A stretch of 38,687 nt of DNA from Variovorax sp. (GCA_017744935.1 JAGIAI010000048.1:29771-68457), one strand, 5' to 3'. Shown: positions 23,427-34,220, counted from the stretch's first letter. Numbers and translations are program-made. Notes: generated by a model not told the origin, from the sequence alone.

Positions 23427-24611
23427 ATGAGCGAATCGATCGTGATCGTCGGCGCAGCCCGTACCCCGATGGGCGGCTTTCAAGGCGACTTTTCTTCCCT
23501 TGCTGCGCATGACCTCGGTGGCGTGGCGATCAGGGCCGCCGTCGAACGCGCAGGCATCAGTGCCGACAGCGTGGGCGAAGTGCTCTTCGGCAACTGCCTG
23601 ATGGCAGGCCAGGGTCAGGCGCCGGCACGGCAGGCGGCCTACAAGGGCGGCCTGCCCGACAGCGCGGGCGCGGTCACCCTGAGCAAGATGTGCGGCTCGG
23701 CCATGAAGGCGGCCATGATGGCGCACGACATGCTGCTCGCAGGCACGCACGAAGTCATGGTAGCCGGCGGCATGGAGAGCATGACCAACGCGCCGTACCT
23801 CATGCTCAAGGGCCGCGGTGGCTACCGCATGGGCCATGACCGCATCTTCGACCACATGATGCTCGACGGCCTGGAAGACGCCTACCAGCCGGGCCGCTCG
23901 ATGGGCACCTTCGGCGAAGACTGCGCGGCCAAGTACAAGTTCACGCGCGAGCAGCAGGATGCGTTCGCGATCGCCAGCGTGGAGCGCGCCAAGGCCGCGA
24001 CCACGTCCGGCGCGTTCAAGGCCGAGATCGCGGCGGTGACCGTCAAGGGCCGCAGCGGCGAGACGGTGATCGACATCGACGAAGGCCCGGGCAAGGTCAA
24101 GGTCGACAAGATCCCGACGCTCAAGCCCGCATTCAAGAAGGACGGCGGCACCATCACCGCCGCGTCGAGCTCGTCGATCAACGACGGTGCCGCCGCGCTG
24201 GTGATGATGACCGAGAGCACCGCGAAGAAGTACGGCGCGAAGCCGATCGCGCGTCTCGTCGCGCACACCACGCACGCGCAGCAGCCGGAGTGGTTCTCCA
24301 CGGCGCCGGTCGGCGCAGTCGCCAAGCTGTTCAAGAAGACCGGCTGGGGCGTGAAGGACGTGGACCTGTGGGAAGTCAACGAAGCCTTCGCCGTTGTTCC
24401 GATGGCGCTGATGCATGAACTGTCGGTGGCGCATGACATCGTCAACGTGAACGGCGGCGCCTGCGCGCTCGGTCACCCGATCGGCGCGAGCGGTGCGCGC
24501 ATCATGGTGACCCTGATCCACGCACTGCAGCAGCGCGGCAAAAAGCGCGGTGTTGCCACGCTGTGCATCGGCGGCGGCGAAGGCACTGCTGTCGCGATCG
24601 AACTGGTGTGA
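23427..24611 (+). CDS. Thiolase (acetyl-CoA C-acetyltransferase type)
   Basis: A 394-residue thiolase with GAARTPMGGFQG at the start, the nucleophile Cys in LSKMCGSAMKA, GGMESMTNAPYL, NEAFAVVPMAL and the C-terminal GGACALGHPIGASGARI. It condenses or cleaves acetoacetyl-CoA or 3-ketoacyl-CoA in the cytoplasm. An AGGAG ribosome-binding site lies before the ATG. It starts 24 bases after aceK and is followed by a strong terminator, so it probably closes the can–aceK transcript. In the leucine pathway, acetoacetyl-CoA cleavage would fit, but beta-oxidation or butanoate use is equally possible. Confidence 0.95.
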   Translation: MSESIVIVGAARTPMGGFQGDFSSLAAHDLGGVAIRAAVERAGISADSVGEVLFGNCLMAGQGQAPARQAAYKGGLPDSAGAVTLSKMCGSAMKAAMMAHDMLLAGTHEVMVAGGMESMTNAPYLMLKGRGGYRMGHDRIFDHMMLDGLEDAYQPGRSMGTFGEDCAAKYKFTREQQDAFAIASVERAKAATTSGAFKAEIAAVTVKGRSGETVIDIDEGPGKVKVDKIPTLKPAFKKDGGTITAASSSSINDGAAALVMMTESTAKKYGAKPIARLVAHTTHAQQPEWFSTAPVGAVAKLFKKTGWGVKDVDLWEVNEAFAVVPMALMHELSVAHDIVNVNGGACALGHPIGASGARIMVTLIHALQQRGKKRGVATLCIGGGEGTAVAIELV

Positions 24612-24640
24612 TGCTTTAAGCGGCCCCGTGACGGCCGCAC

Positions 24641-24677
24641 AGCCCGCACTGTCGTGTGATGGTGCGGGCTCTTTTTT
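24641..24677 (+). terminator. Intrinsic terminator after the thiolase gene
   Basis: AGCCCGCAC (24641–24649) pairs with GTGCGGGCT (24662–24670) around a 12-base loop, followed by CTTTTTT. It separates the aceK–thiolase unit from the carboxypeptidase gene. Confidence 0.9.
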
Positions 24678-24725
24678 ACTGCTGCCTAGAATCAAAAACT
24701 TGTTTTACTGAGGAGATATTCGTTC

Positions 24726-25973
24726 ATGCATCCGGCCTTCCCCCGCAGCGCCATCGGCGCGCTGCTCGCTTCCGCTTTCATCGCCACCACCGCCCACGCA
24801 CAAACGCGCGACCAGGCCCTGTTCGATGCCGCCACCGCTGAAAAGCCCGCGGTCATCAAGACGCTCGAGAACCTGGTCAACATCGAAACCGGCACCGGCG
24901 ACGCGGAAGGCCTCGAAGCCGCGGGCAAGTACCTCGAAGACCAGCTGAAGTCGCTCGGCTTCACCGTCACGCGCAGCAAGTCGGCCGGCATCGTGGTCGG
25001 CGACAACATCGTCGGCAAGCTCAAGGGCAAGGGCGGCAAGAACCTGTTGCTGATCTCGCACATGGACACGGTCTACCTCAAGGGCATCCTCGCCAAGGCG
25101 CCGTTCCGCGTCGAAGGCGACAAGGCCTTCGGGCCTGGCATCGCCGACGACAAGGGCGGCAACGCGGTGATCATCCACACGCTCAAGCTGCTCAAGGCGC
25201 GCGGCTTCAATGACTTCGGCAGCATCACGGTGCTGTTCAACACCGACGAGGAGAAGGGCTCCTTCGGCTCGCGCGACCTGATCCAGGAAGAAGCCGCGAA
25301 GGCCGACTACGTGCTGTCCTTCGAGCCGACTGGCGTGGGCAAGGAAGACCTTTCGCTCGGCACCTCGGGCATCGCCTACGTGCAGGTCAACATCACCGGC
25401 AAGGCCTCGCACGCGGGCGCGGCGCCCGAACTCGGCGTGAATTCGCTGGTCGAGGCATCCGACCTCGTGCTGCGCACGATGGACATCGACGACAAGGCCA
25501 AGGGCCTCCGCTTCAACTGGACCATCGCCAAGGCGGGTGCGGTGTCGAACATCATTCCGGCGAGCGCCACGCTCAATGCCGATGTGCGCTACGCGAAGAA
25601 CGAAGACTTCGAAGCCGCGATGAAGACGCTCGAAGCCCGCGCCCAGAAGAAGAAGCTGCCCGATGCCGACGTCAAGGTGCTCTTCACCCGCGGCCGCCCG
25701 GCCTTCAATGCGGGCGAAGGCGGCCGCAAGCTGGTCGACAAGGCGGTGGCCTACTACAAGGAAGCAGGCGGCGAGCTCGTGGTGACCGATCGCACCGGCG
25801 GCGGCACCGACGCGGCCTACGCGGCGCTGTCGGGCAAGCCGGTCATCGAAAGCCTCGGCCTGCCAGGCTTCGGCTACCACAGCGACAAGGCCGAGTACGT
25901 GGACACCAGCGCGATTCCGCGCCGCCTGTACATGGCTGGCAAGCTGATCATGGATCTCGGCCAAGGCAAGTAA
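24726..25973 (+). CDS. cpg2: Carboxypeptidase G2-like M20 metallopeptidase (glutamate carboxypeptidase)
   Basis: A 415-residue secreted M20 peptidase with a signal peptide ending at TTAHA-Q. All known zinc and catalytic residues of carboxypeptidase G2 fall at the same numbers as in that 415-residue enzyme: H112 (SHMDT), D141 (ADDKGG), E175/E176 (TDEEKG), E200 (FEPTG) and H385 (GYHSDK). Carboxypeptidase G2 removes C-terminal glutamate from folates and analogues such as methotrexate. The colinearity makes this the best match, though related aminoacylases share the fold. The enzyme acts in the periplasm. It starts after the terminator and precedes an acyl-CoA dehydrogenase by 25 bases. Confidence 0.93.
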   Translation: MHPAFPRSAIGALLASAFIATTAHAQTRDQALFDAATAEKPAVIKTLENLVNIETGTGDAEGLEAAGKYLEDQLKSLGFTVTRSKSAGIVVGDNIVGKLKGKGGKNLLLISHMDTVYLKGILAKAPFRVEGDKAFGPGIADDKGGNAVIIHTLKLLKARGFNDFGSITVLFNTDEEKGSFGSRDLIQEEAAKADYVLSFEPTGVGKEDLSLGTSGIAYVQVNITGKASHAGAAPELGVNSLVEASDLVLRTMDIDDKAKGLRFNWTIAKAGAVSNIIPASATLNADVRYAKNEDFEAAMKTLEARAQKKKLPDADVKVLFTRGRPAFNAGEGGRKLVDKAVAYYKEAGGELVVTDRTGGGTDAAYAALSGKPVIESLGLPGFGYHSDKAEYVDTSAIPRRLYMAGKLIMDLGQGK

Positions 25974-25998
25974 ACAAGCAAACGCAAGGAGCTCCGCC

Positions 25999-27129
25999 AT
26001 GCTGCTCAACACCGACCAGGAAGCCATCCGCGATGCCGTGCGCGCCTTTGCGCAAGCCGAGTTGTGGCCCAACGCACCGCAATGGGACCGCGACCACAGC
26101 TTTCCCAAGGCGGCCCACGAAGGGCTGGCAGCGCTGGGCGCCTACGGCATCTGCGTGCCGGAGGAAGACGGCGGCGCGGGGCTCGACTACCTGACGCTCG
26201 CGCTGGTGCTCGAAGAGATCGCCGCGGGCGACGGCGGCACCAGCACCGCGATCAGCGTGACCAACTGCCCGGTCAATGCGATCCTCATGCGCTATGGCAA
26301 TGCGGCGCAGAAGAAGCAATGGCTGCAGCCGCTCGCACAGGGCAAGATGCTCGGCGCCTTCTGCCTCACCGAACCGCAGGCGGGCAGCGATGCATCGTCG
26401 CTGCGCACCACCGCGCGCAAGGACGGCGACGGCTATGTGATCGACGGCGTGAAGCAGTTCATCACCAGTGGCAAGAACGGGCAGGTCGCGATCGTGATCG
26501 CGGTCACCGACAAGGGTGCGGGAAAGCGCGGCATGAGCGCCTTCATCGTGCCGACCGATGCCCCCGGCTACAACGTCGCGCGGCTCGAAGACAAGCTGGG
26601 CCAGCATTCGAGCGACACCGCGCAGATCAACTTCGACGGCTGTCGAATCCCGGCCGAGAACCTGATCGGCCAGGAAGGCGAGGGCTACAAGATCGCGCTC
26701 GGCGCGCTCGAAGGCGGACGCATCGGCATCGCCGCGCAGAGCGTGGGCATGGCGCGAAGCGCGTTCGAGTTCGCGGTCAACTACGCGAAGGAACGGCAGG
26801 CTTTCGGTGGCTCGATCTTCGACCAGCAGGCTGTCGGTTTCCGGCTTGCCGAGTGCGCCACGCACATCGAAGCCGCTCGCCAGTTGATCTGGCACGCCGC
26901 GAGCCTGCGCGATGCGGGCGTGCCGTGCCTGAAGGAAGCGGCCATGGCCAAGCTCTTCGCGAGCGAGATGGCCGAGCGCGTGTGCAGTGCCGCGATCCAG
27001 ACGTTGGGCGGCTACGGCTACGTCAATGACTTTCCGCTCGAACGTATCTACCGCGACGTGCGTGTGTGCCAGATCTACGAAGGCACGTCGGACATCCAGA
27101 AGCTGTTGATCCAGCGGGCTCTGGCCTGA
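25999..27129 (+). CDS. Acyl-CoA dehydrogenase
   Basis: A 376-residue flavoenzyme with AFCLTEPQAGSDASSLRTTA (FAD/substrate site), QFITSGKNGQVAIVIA, the ERQAFGGSIFDQQAVGF segment, QTLGGYGYVNDFPLER and IYEGTSDIQKLLIQR, whose Glu is the usual catalytic base of short-chain members. It oxidises acyl-CoA to enoyl-CoA, passing electrons to ETF. AAGGAG lies upstream of the ATG. It resembles short/branched-chain dehydrogenases and differs from the liuA product, whose base lies elsewhere. The exact substrate chain is not clear from sequence. Confidence 0.95.
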   Translation: MLLNTDQEAIRDAVRAFAQAELWPNAPQWDRDHSFPKAAHEGLAALGAYGICVPEEDGGAGLDYLTLALVLEEIAAGDGGTSTAISVTNCPVNAILMRYGNAAQKKQWLQPLAQGKMLGAFCLTEPQAGSDASSLRTTARKDGDGYVIDGVKQFITSGKNGQVAIVIAVTDKGAGKRGMSAFIVPTDAPGYNVARLEDKLGQHSSDTAQINFDGCRIPAENLIGQEGEGYKIALGALEGGRIGIAAQSVGMARSAFEFAVNYAKERQAFGGSIFDQQAVGFRLAECATHIEAARQLIWHAASLRDAGVPCLKEAAMAKLFASEMAERVCSAAIQTLGGYGYVNDFPLERIYRDVRVCQIYEGTSDIQKLLIQRALA

Positions 27130-27139
27130 GACTTAGGCG

Positions 27140-27161
27140 CTGTCATCGATTTCGATGACAG
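27140..27161. other. Perfect hairpin between acyl-CoA dehydrogenase and amidase genes
   Basis: CTGTCATCG (27140–27148) and CGATGACAG (27153–27161) form a 9-bp stem with a 4-base loop, 11 bases after the stop codon. No T-run follows, so it is either a weak terminator, an mRNA 3'-end stabiliser or a protein-binding palindrome. Confidence 0.5.
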
Positions 27162-27213
27162 ACAAGCGACGCGCCACGGAGCAGCATGGGGGCCCCTTGT
27201 CGGAGGTTCTGCC

Positions 27214-28734
27214 ATGCCCAGTTCTTTGTCATCTTCCACCGTGCGTGCGGCGGCAGCTCTTTGCGCCGCTGTAGCCGGTCTTCCCGCATGGGCGCAACCC
27301 GCCACTCCGGATCTGGCCACCCTGACGGCCAGCGAGGCTGCGCGGCAAATCTGCGCGGGTTCTCTCAAAAGCGAGCAGCTGGTGTCGGCTTACATCGCCC
27401 AGGCCAAGGCAAAACCGCAGCTGAATGCGTTCATTACGCTCGACGAAGCCGGTGCGCTGAAGGCGGCACGTGCCGCCGATTCGGCGCGCAAGCCGGGAGC
27501 CGCCTGCGCGCCGCTGGCCGGCGTTCCGGTGGTCGTGAAGGACAACATCCAGGTGAAGGGCCTGCCAGCCACGGCCGGTACGCCCGCACTCAAGAACTTC
27601 GTGCCTGCCGCCGACGCGCCGGTGGTCGCCAAGCTGCGTTCGGCCGGCGCGATCTTGCTGGGCAAGACGAACATGCATGAACTGGCGTTCGGCGTCACAG
27701 GCTACAACCCCGCCTTCCAGACCGGCCCGGAGGTTGGCGTGCGCAATGCCTATGACAGCAGCCGCATCGCGGGGGGATCTTCCTCCGGCACCGGCGCGGC
27801 GCTTGGCGCGCGCATGGCGCCGGCTGGCCTGGGCACCGACACCGGGGGCTCGGTGCGCATTCCGTGCGCTTTCAACGGCTGTGCCTCGCTGCGCCCGACG
27901 GTGGGGCGCTACTCGCAGGAGGGCATCACGCCGATTTCGCACACCCGCGACACCGCGGGGCCGATGGCAGTCTCTGTCGCGGACGTGGCGTTGCTCGATC
28001 GCGTCATCGCCGGCGGGACAGCGATCAAGCCTGCCAACCTGAAACGCGTGCGGCTCGGGGTGGCGCAGCCCTTCTACGCGAACCTTGATGCCGATACGCG
28101 CACCGCTATCGACGCGGCCCTCGCCAAGCTTCGCGCAGCCGGAGTCACGCTGGTGGATGTCGACATGCCGAAGCTGAACGAGTTGAACGGCGCGGTCGGC
28201 TTTCCGGTCGCGCTCTACGAGGCGCATGACGACATCAAGGCTTACCTTGCCAAATACCGCACCGGCGTCGACCTGTCGCAGTTGGCCGCCGGCGTTGCCA
28301 GCCCCGACGTCAAGGGCACCTTCGACGGCCTGATCATTCCCCGCAAGCTGCCAGCGCCCAACGGCGTGGTGGACGCCAAGCCCGCCTACGAGAAGGCCAT
28401 GGGCGTGGCCCGTCCCGCGCTGCAGAAGCTCTATCGCGACACCTTCACGAAGAACAGGCTGGACGCGCTGGTGTTCCCGACGGTGGCGCGCGTGGCGCTC
28501 GCGGCCACGCCGGATGTCAGCAGCGTGGAGAACTTCGGCGCTCTGATCCAGAACACCGATCCCGGCAGTAACGCGGGCATTCCGGGTCTTCAACTGCCCG
28601 TGGCATTGGGCGCCACGAGCGGGCTTCCGGTGGGGCTGGAGCTGGATGGGCCGGCGGGGAGCGATCGCGGCCTGCTTGCGCTCGGTCTCGCGATCGAGCC
28701 GCTGCTGGGACGCCTGCCGGCGCCAACGAAGTAG
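27214..28734 (+). CDS. Secreted amidase (amidase-signature family)
   Basis: A 506-residue protein with a signal peptide (cleavage near PAWA-QPA). The Ser–cisSer–Lys triad is visible: K109 in VVVKDN, S189 in AGGSSSGT and nucleophile S213 in DTGGSVRIP, with the expected spacing of 24 residues between the serines. Family members hydrolyse amides such as indoleacetamide, nicotinamide or peptide amides; export to the periplasm suggests scavenging. GGAGG lies 6–7 bases before the ATG. It converges with the LuxR gene, with 9 bases between the stops. The substrate is not predictable. Confidence 0.94.
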   Translation: MPSSLSSSTVRAAAALCAAVAGLPAWAQPATPDLATLTASEAARQICAGSLKSEQLVSAYIAQAKAKPQLNAFITLDEAGALKAARAADSARKPGAACAPLAGVPVVVKDNIQVKGLPATAGTPALKNFVPAADAPVVAKLRSAGAILLGKTNMHELAFGVTGYNPAFQTGPEVGVRNAYDSSRIAGGSSSGTGAALGARMAPAGLGTDTGGSVRIPCAFNGCASLRPTVGRYSQEGITPISHTRDTAGPMAVSVADVALLDRVIAGGTAIKPANLKRVRLGVAQPFYANLDADTRTAIDAALAKLRAAGVTLVDVDMPKLNELNGAVGFPVALYEAHDDIKAYLAKYRTGVDLSQLAAGVASPDVKGTFDGLIIPRKLPAPNGVVDAKPAYEKAMGVARPALQKLYRDTFTKNRLDALVFPTVARVALAATPDVSSVENFGALIQNTDPGSNAGIPGLQLPVALGATSGLPVGLELDGPAGSDRGLLALGLAIEPLLGRLPAPTK

Positions 28735-28743
28735 CCGCGACCG

Positions 28744-29502
28744 TCAGGAGGGGCGATCCCGCCCCGCCAGTCCGGCCAGCGCCGCCCGGCGATCGATGCC
28801 GAGCTTGTCGAAGATGCGCCGCAGATAGGTGCGGATGGTCGGCACGCCGACGCCCATGCGCCGTGCAATGTCCTTATCGGTGAATCCCTGGCACACGGCG
28901 GCCGCGACCTCGCGCTCACGTTCGCTCAGGCGCGACCAAGCGGGCGCGGCTTCGCCCGCCGGCGACACGGTCTTCGCCGGGGTGCTGCGCTGCGCGCGGT
29001 GCAGCGCTCCCACGAAGGCCGGCTCGATCAGGTCGAGCAAGGCCTTGTCGTGCTCGCTGAAGTCGCCCCGGTCCCGGCGCCGCCAGATGCGCAGGTCGCC
29101 CAGCGCGCGATCGCCGTCGAAAGCGTGGAGATTCATGCCCCAGTGCAGACCGTCGCGCGAGAGGAAGTCGGTGAAGAACGCCGTTCGCATCAGGTCGCGC
29201 TGCGGCATCACTTCGGTGACGCGAGTGGCGTGCCGGCGCGCCTGGAGCACGAAGCTGATCGGATCGTGGTACTGGTGCCAACGGGTGTAGCGGTCCAGGT
29301 TGGCCGGGTCCATGTTGAGCGCGACCCGGCCGCCGAAGGTGTCGCTCGCGGCGTCCCAGACGAAGGAGGCGAACTGGTCTGCCCGCAAAAGGTCGAGCAG
29401 GGCCCAGCCGGTGCGCTCGCGGATCTCGCGCTCGCTCTGGTCTTCCGCGAGCAGCGCGAAGATGCTGCGCAGTGTGTGTTGCTCCGGACCACTCAGGTAC
29501 AT
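28744..29502 (-). CDS. LuxR-family transcriptional regulator
   Basis: The C-terminus is a GerE/LuxR helix-turn-helix (LSEREREVAAAVCQGFTDKD … GVGVPTIRTYLRRIFDKLGI). The N-terminal about 170 residues form an unassigned sensory region with no receiver-domain motifs or transmembrane helix. I prefer the ATG at 29502, which has GGAG five bases upstream and gives 252 residues. An ATG at 29634 would add 44 residues but would share its bases with the divergent ychJ start. Targets may be the convergent amidase or the divergent ychJ; neither is shown by sequence. Confidence 0.87.
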   Translation of the reverse strand: MYLSGPEQHTLRSIFALLAEDQSEREIRERTGWALLDLLRADQFASFVWDAASDTFGGRVALNMDPANLDRYTRWHQYHDPISFVLQARRHATRVTEVMPQRDLMRTAFFTDFLSRDGLHWGMNLHAFDGDRALGDLRIWRRRDRGDFSEHDKALLDLIEPAFVGALHRAQRSTPAKTVSPAGEAAPAWSRLSEREREVAAAVCQGFTDKDIARRMGVGVPTIRTYLRRIFDKLGIDRRAALAGLAGRDRPS

Positions 29503-29632
29503 CGTCGCTCCATAGGGCGCCAAAAGCTTAGCCTCGCAGCAAGCGCCGCGCCATTGGCGGAATTCAGGGGTTTGCGTCGAATGAAGGGGGTGGTCTGCAC
29601 AATACGCGGCGATTTGCCATACACGTTCCTGC

Positions 29633-30070
29633 ATGTCTTCTTCTTCCCCGGGCCCCGCCCTTGCTTCCTGCCCTTGCGGGCGCCGTGATCGCAAGGGGGT
29701 TTCGCTGCCTTACGGTCAGTGCTGCGGCCGCTATGTCGACGATTTCGAGCACACCCCGGCCCCCGACGCCGAGTCGCTCATGCGCTCGCGCTACACGGCG
29801 TTCGTGCGCGAGCGTGCGGACTATCTGCTCGCGACATGGCACGCGTCGACACGGCCTGCGACGCTGGACTTCGAGCAGGGCGCCAAATGGTTGGGGCTCG
29901 ACGTGCGTGCCCATTCGGTTCGCGATGCCGATCAGGCGGAGGTGGAGTTCGTCGCCCGCCAGCGTGGCAAGTCCGGCGCTGCGCTTCGGCTGCACGAGCG
30001 CAGCCGTTTTGTCCGCGAACCTGACAGGAACCTGAATCGCTGGTACTACGTCGACGGCGATTTGCGCTGA
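29633..30070 (+). CDS. ychJ: YchJ family protein (UPF0225)
   Basis: A 145-residue protein with an N-terminal Cys pattern CPCGRRDRKG … GQCCGRY, similar to SEC-C zinc-binding motifs, then PAPDAESLMRSRYTAFV and a C-terminal WYYVDGD, all characteristic of YchJ. The zinc-knuckle part probably binds metal; the function is not established. The ATG at 29633 has no clear ribosome-binding site, so leaderless or weak initiation is possible. It is divergent from the LuxR gene, about 130 bases from that gene's preferred start. Confidence 0.93.
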   Translation: MSSSSPGPALASCPCGRRDRKGVSLPYGQCCGRYVDDFEHTPAPDAESLMRSRYTAFVRERADYLLATWHASTRPATLDFEQGAKWLGLDVRAHSVRDADQAEVEFVARQRGKSGAALRLHERSRFVREPDRNLNRWYYVDGDLR

Positions 30071-30239
30071 TTGCTACCGATCCGAGCGCGGTCGCGCGGC
30101 ATTGTGCACGCGAGGGATACAGTCCGATTCCTTTTGGCCTATTTATCTTGAGACGCCGCGCCCTCACACTTCAGCCTCGTGGGTAAATGCGCCAAAAGCG
30201 CCTTACTCGAAGATCAACAACACGAGACGAGAGGGCGAT

Positions 30240-31076
30240 ATGGCGACCTGCAAGACGGTTCGGAATGTGCATTGGCAGCGCATCGTGTCCGCGCTGCCTC
30301 TGGCGGCGGCTCTCCTGGCCGCACCCTTGGCGTTCGCGGCCGGAGAGGCGCCGCTGCTGACGCCCTTTTCCGCTGCGCAGGGCGCGCAGGCGCCGCAGCC
30401 TTGGCGCTTCACCACGCTGCCCAACAAGACCGCGACACGCTTCGAAGTGGTGCAGGAAGACGGCAAGCGCGTCCTCAAGGTGGATTCGGACCAGTCTTAC
30501 GGCAACCTCGTCCACGCTACGCACCTGCCGCTGAATGCCAATGCGACGCTTGGGTGGCGCTGGCGCGTGGATGAATTCGTGGAGGGCGCCGATCTGCGCA
30601 CCCGCTCCGGTGACGATGGCGCCGCGAAGGTCTGCGTGTTCTTTGACTTCCCGACCGACAAGCTGCCAGTGAGCGAGCGCACACGCCTCGCGCTGGCGCG
30701 CAAGGCGACCGGCGAAGACGTGCCGAGCGAGGCCCTCTGCTACGTCTGGGACAACAAGGAAGCCAAGGGAACGGCGTTCGCGAATGCCTTCACGAAGCGT
30801 GTGCGGATGTTCGTTCTCGAATCGGGCCCGGCATCGAAGCCCGGCACCTGGGTCGCGGAGCGCCGCAACCTGCTGGCGGACTACAAGCGGGCCTTCGGCG
30901 ACGAAGCGGGCGACACAGCGCCCGATATCGTGGCGATCGCGATCTCGGCGGATTCGGACAACACCCACGGTCACGGCATCGCGTATTTCACCGACGTCGA
31001 ACTGCACGGCGGCCCGTCGACGCAGGAAGCTGCAACGACGACACAGCCCAAGGAAAAGCCGACCCAAGGGGAATAG
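30240..31076 (+). CDS. DUF3047 secreted protein
   Basis: A 278-residue protein starting at the ATG at 30240, after a purine-rich GAGAGGGCG. A long signal peptide (LPLAAALLAAPLAFA-A) is clear. The body matches what I recognise as DUF3047: LGWRWRVDEFVEGADLRTR, SGDDGAAKVCVFFDFP, YVWDNKEAKGTAF and DSDNTHGHGIAYFTDVELHG. The last 20 residues are Thr/Lys-rich. It is probably periplasmic and beta-rich; no biochemical role is known to me. DedA–rhodanese follows by 35 bases and may be cotranscribed. Confidence 0.92.
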   Translation: MATCKTVRNVHWQRIVSALPLAAALLAAPLAFAAGEAPLLTPFSAAQGAQAPQPWRFTTLPNKTATRFEVVQEDGKRVLKVDSDQSYGNLVHATHLPLNANATLGWRWRVDEFVEGADLRTRSGDDGAAKVCVFFDFPTDKLPVSERTRLALARKATGEDVPSEALCYVWDNKEAKGTAFANAFTKRVRMFVLESGPASKPGTWVAERRNLLADYKRAFGDEAGDTAPDIVAIAISADSDNTHGHGIAYFTDVELHGGPSTQEAATTTQPKEKPTQGE

Positions 31077-31111
31077 CAAGCCCCCAACCCATCAACCCGC
31101 AGGTTCCCGAA

Positions 31112-32077
31112 ATGAACGACTTCGTTGCACTCCTCGCCAGCCAGGGTTCGGCCCTGGTCTTCGTCGCCACACTGGCGGCGCGGCTGGGTGCGCCGGTGCC
31201 CGCCGTTCCTTTCCTGGTGGTGGCCGGTGGGTTGACGGTCGGCGGCGAGGTGTCGTTCGTGGCGGTCACGCTGGCGGCGTTGCTCGGCAACATCCTGGGC
31301 GATGGCGCGTGGTTCGTCGCCGGACGTCGCTGGGGCTATCGCGTGATGCGGCTGCTGTGCCGTATCTCGCTGTCGGCCGATTCGTGCGTCAAGCGCAGCG
31401 AGAACATCATCGGCCGTTGGGGCGGACTGTCGCTGATCGCGGCGAAGTTCGTGCCTGGCGTGTCCGTGGTGGCACCGCCGATGGCGGGCGCGCTGGGCAT
31501 GTCGAACGTGCGCTTCCTTTCCTACGAGACAGTGGCCGCGCTGATTTGGACGCTGGGCTTCCTGCTGGTCGGACGCGTGTTCCACGCCGCGATCCAGGAT
31601 GTGCTGGCCGTGCTTTCGAGCGTCGGCGTGACCGCTGCGGCGGTGTTCGCGGTCCTGCTGGGTGCATTCGTCGCGTGGCGCTACTGGCAACGCCGGCTTG
31701 CATTGCAGGCCAATGACATCGATCGCATCGAAGTGGGTGCGCTCCGTGCCGCGCTCGCGGCCGGCACCGACGTGACGGTGATCGACGTGCGTCCCGACGA
31801 AGCACGTCTGCTGGATGGTCGCGTCATTCCCGGTGCGATCGGCGTGTCGCTCAAGCACATTCCGTCGCGCATCGATGGTTTTGCGGATGGCCGCGAGCTG
31901 GTCGTGTACTGCGATTGCCCCGAAGACGGCGGTGCGATTGCCGCAGCGCGCCTCTTCATTGCCGCGGGCGTGCCGCGCGTTCGCGTGCTGGCGGGTGGCA
32001 TCGATGCATGGGTAGCCGTGGCTGGCGTCGAAGCGCCGGTGGGCGCCGCACCGATGCCCGTCGCCCGCCCTGCCTGA
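31112..32077 (+). CDS. DedA membrane protein fused to a rhodanese domain
   Basis: A 321-residue fusion. Residues 1–190 are a DedA/SNARE-associated membrane domain (GAPVPAVPFLVVAGGL, GNILGDGAWFVAGRRWGYR, KFVPGVSVVAPPMAG) with about five helices; DedA proteins are linked to lipid flipping and proton-driven transport. Residues about 200–310 form a rhodanese domain (TVIDVRPDEARLLDGRVIPG) with the active loop YCDCPEDGG, where C267 would carry a persulfide. C269 two residues on could form a disulphide. The fusion suggests a sulfur or redox link for transport, which remains inference. Such fusions are common in Burkholderiales, to my knowledge. Confidence 0.92.
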   Translation: MNDFVALLASQGSALVFVATLAARLGAPVPAVPFLVVAGGLTVGGEVSFVAVTLAALLGNILGDGAWFVAGRRWGYRVMRLLCRISLSADSCVKRSENIIGRWGGLSLIAAKFVPGVSVVAPPMAGALGMSNVRFLSYETVAALIWTLGFLLVGRVFHAAIQDVLAVLSSVGVTAAAVFAVLLGAFVAWRYWQRRLALQANDIDRIEVGALRAALAAGTDVTVIDVRPDEARLLDGRVIPGAIGVSLKHIPSRIDGFADGRELVVYCDCPEDGGAIAAARLFIAAGVPRVRVLAGGIDAWVAVAGVEAPVGAAPMPVARPA

Positions 32078-32108
32078 GCGGTTCTCTGACCCTCCGCTGA
32101 CTCCTTTG

Positions 32109-32138
32109 TTGATTCGGCGTTCGGCCTGCCCCTAGAAT
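32109..32138 (+). promoter_or_regulatory. Sigma-70 promoter of thiC
   Basis: TTGATT (32109–32114) and TAGAAT (32133–32138) with an 18-base spacer lie immediately upstream of the TPP riboswitch. Transcription would start near 32145, just where the aptamer begins. Confidence 0.7.
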
Positions 32139-32144
32139 CGACCC

Positions 32145-32235
32145 CGCTCCGGGGTGTGCGCAAAGAAGCGCGCTGAGATGGCCAGAGGCCGAACCCGCGA
32201 ACTTGATCTGGTTCATACCAGCGTAAGAAGAGCTG
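32145..32235 (+). promoter_or_regulatory. TPP riboswitch (THI element)
   Basis: The aptamer shows the conserved blocks in order: CGGGGTG near the 5' end, CGCTGAGATGG, GAACCCG, and CTTGATCTGGTTCATACCAGCG. These form the thiamine-pyrophosphate three-way junction. It lies 97 bases upstream of thiC, where TPP binding represses thiamine synthesis. No U-run terminator is evident before thiC, so control at translation start is more likely than termination. Confidence 0.96.
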
Positions 32236-32331
32236 CAACTCCCGCGATGCCAAAGGCCCATCATCCAAGGCCGGCATCCATCAGTGGAGCGATTGCGGAG
32301 CACCCGTTGAACCCAACCAGGAGTGCCCCGC

Positions 32332-34182
<1,851 letters not shown>

Positions 34183-34220
34183 CATGGAGGCGAGGGGGCA
34201 TCGTTGATACGATCGCCCTC

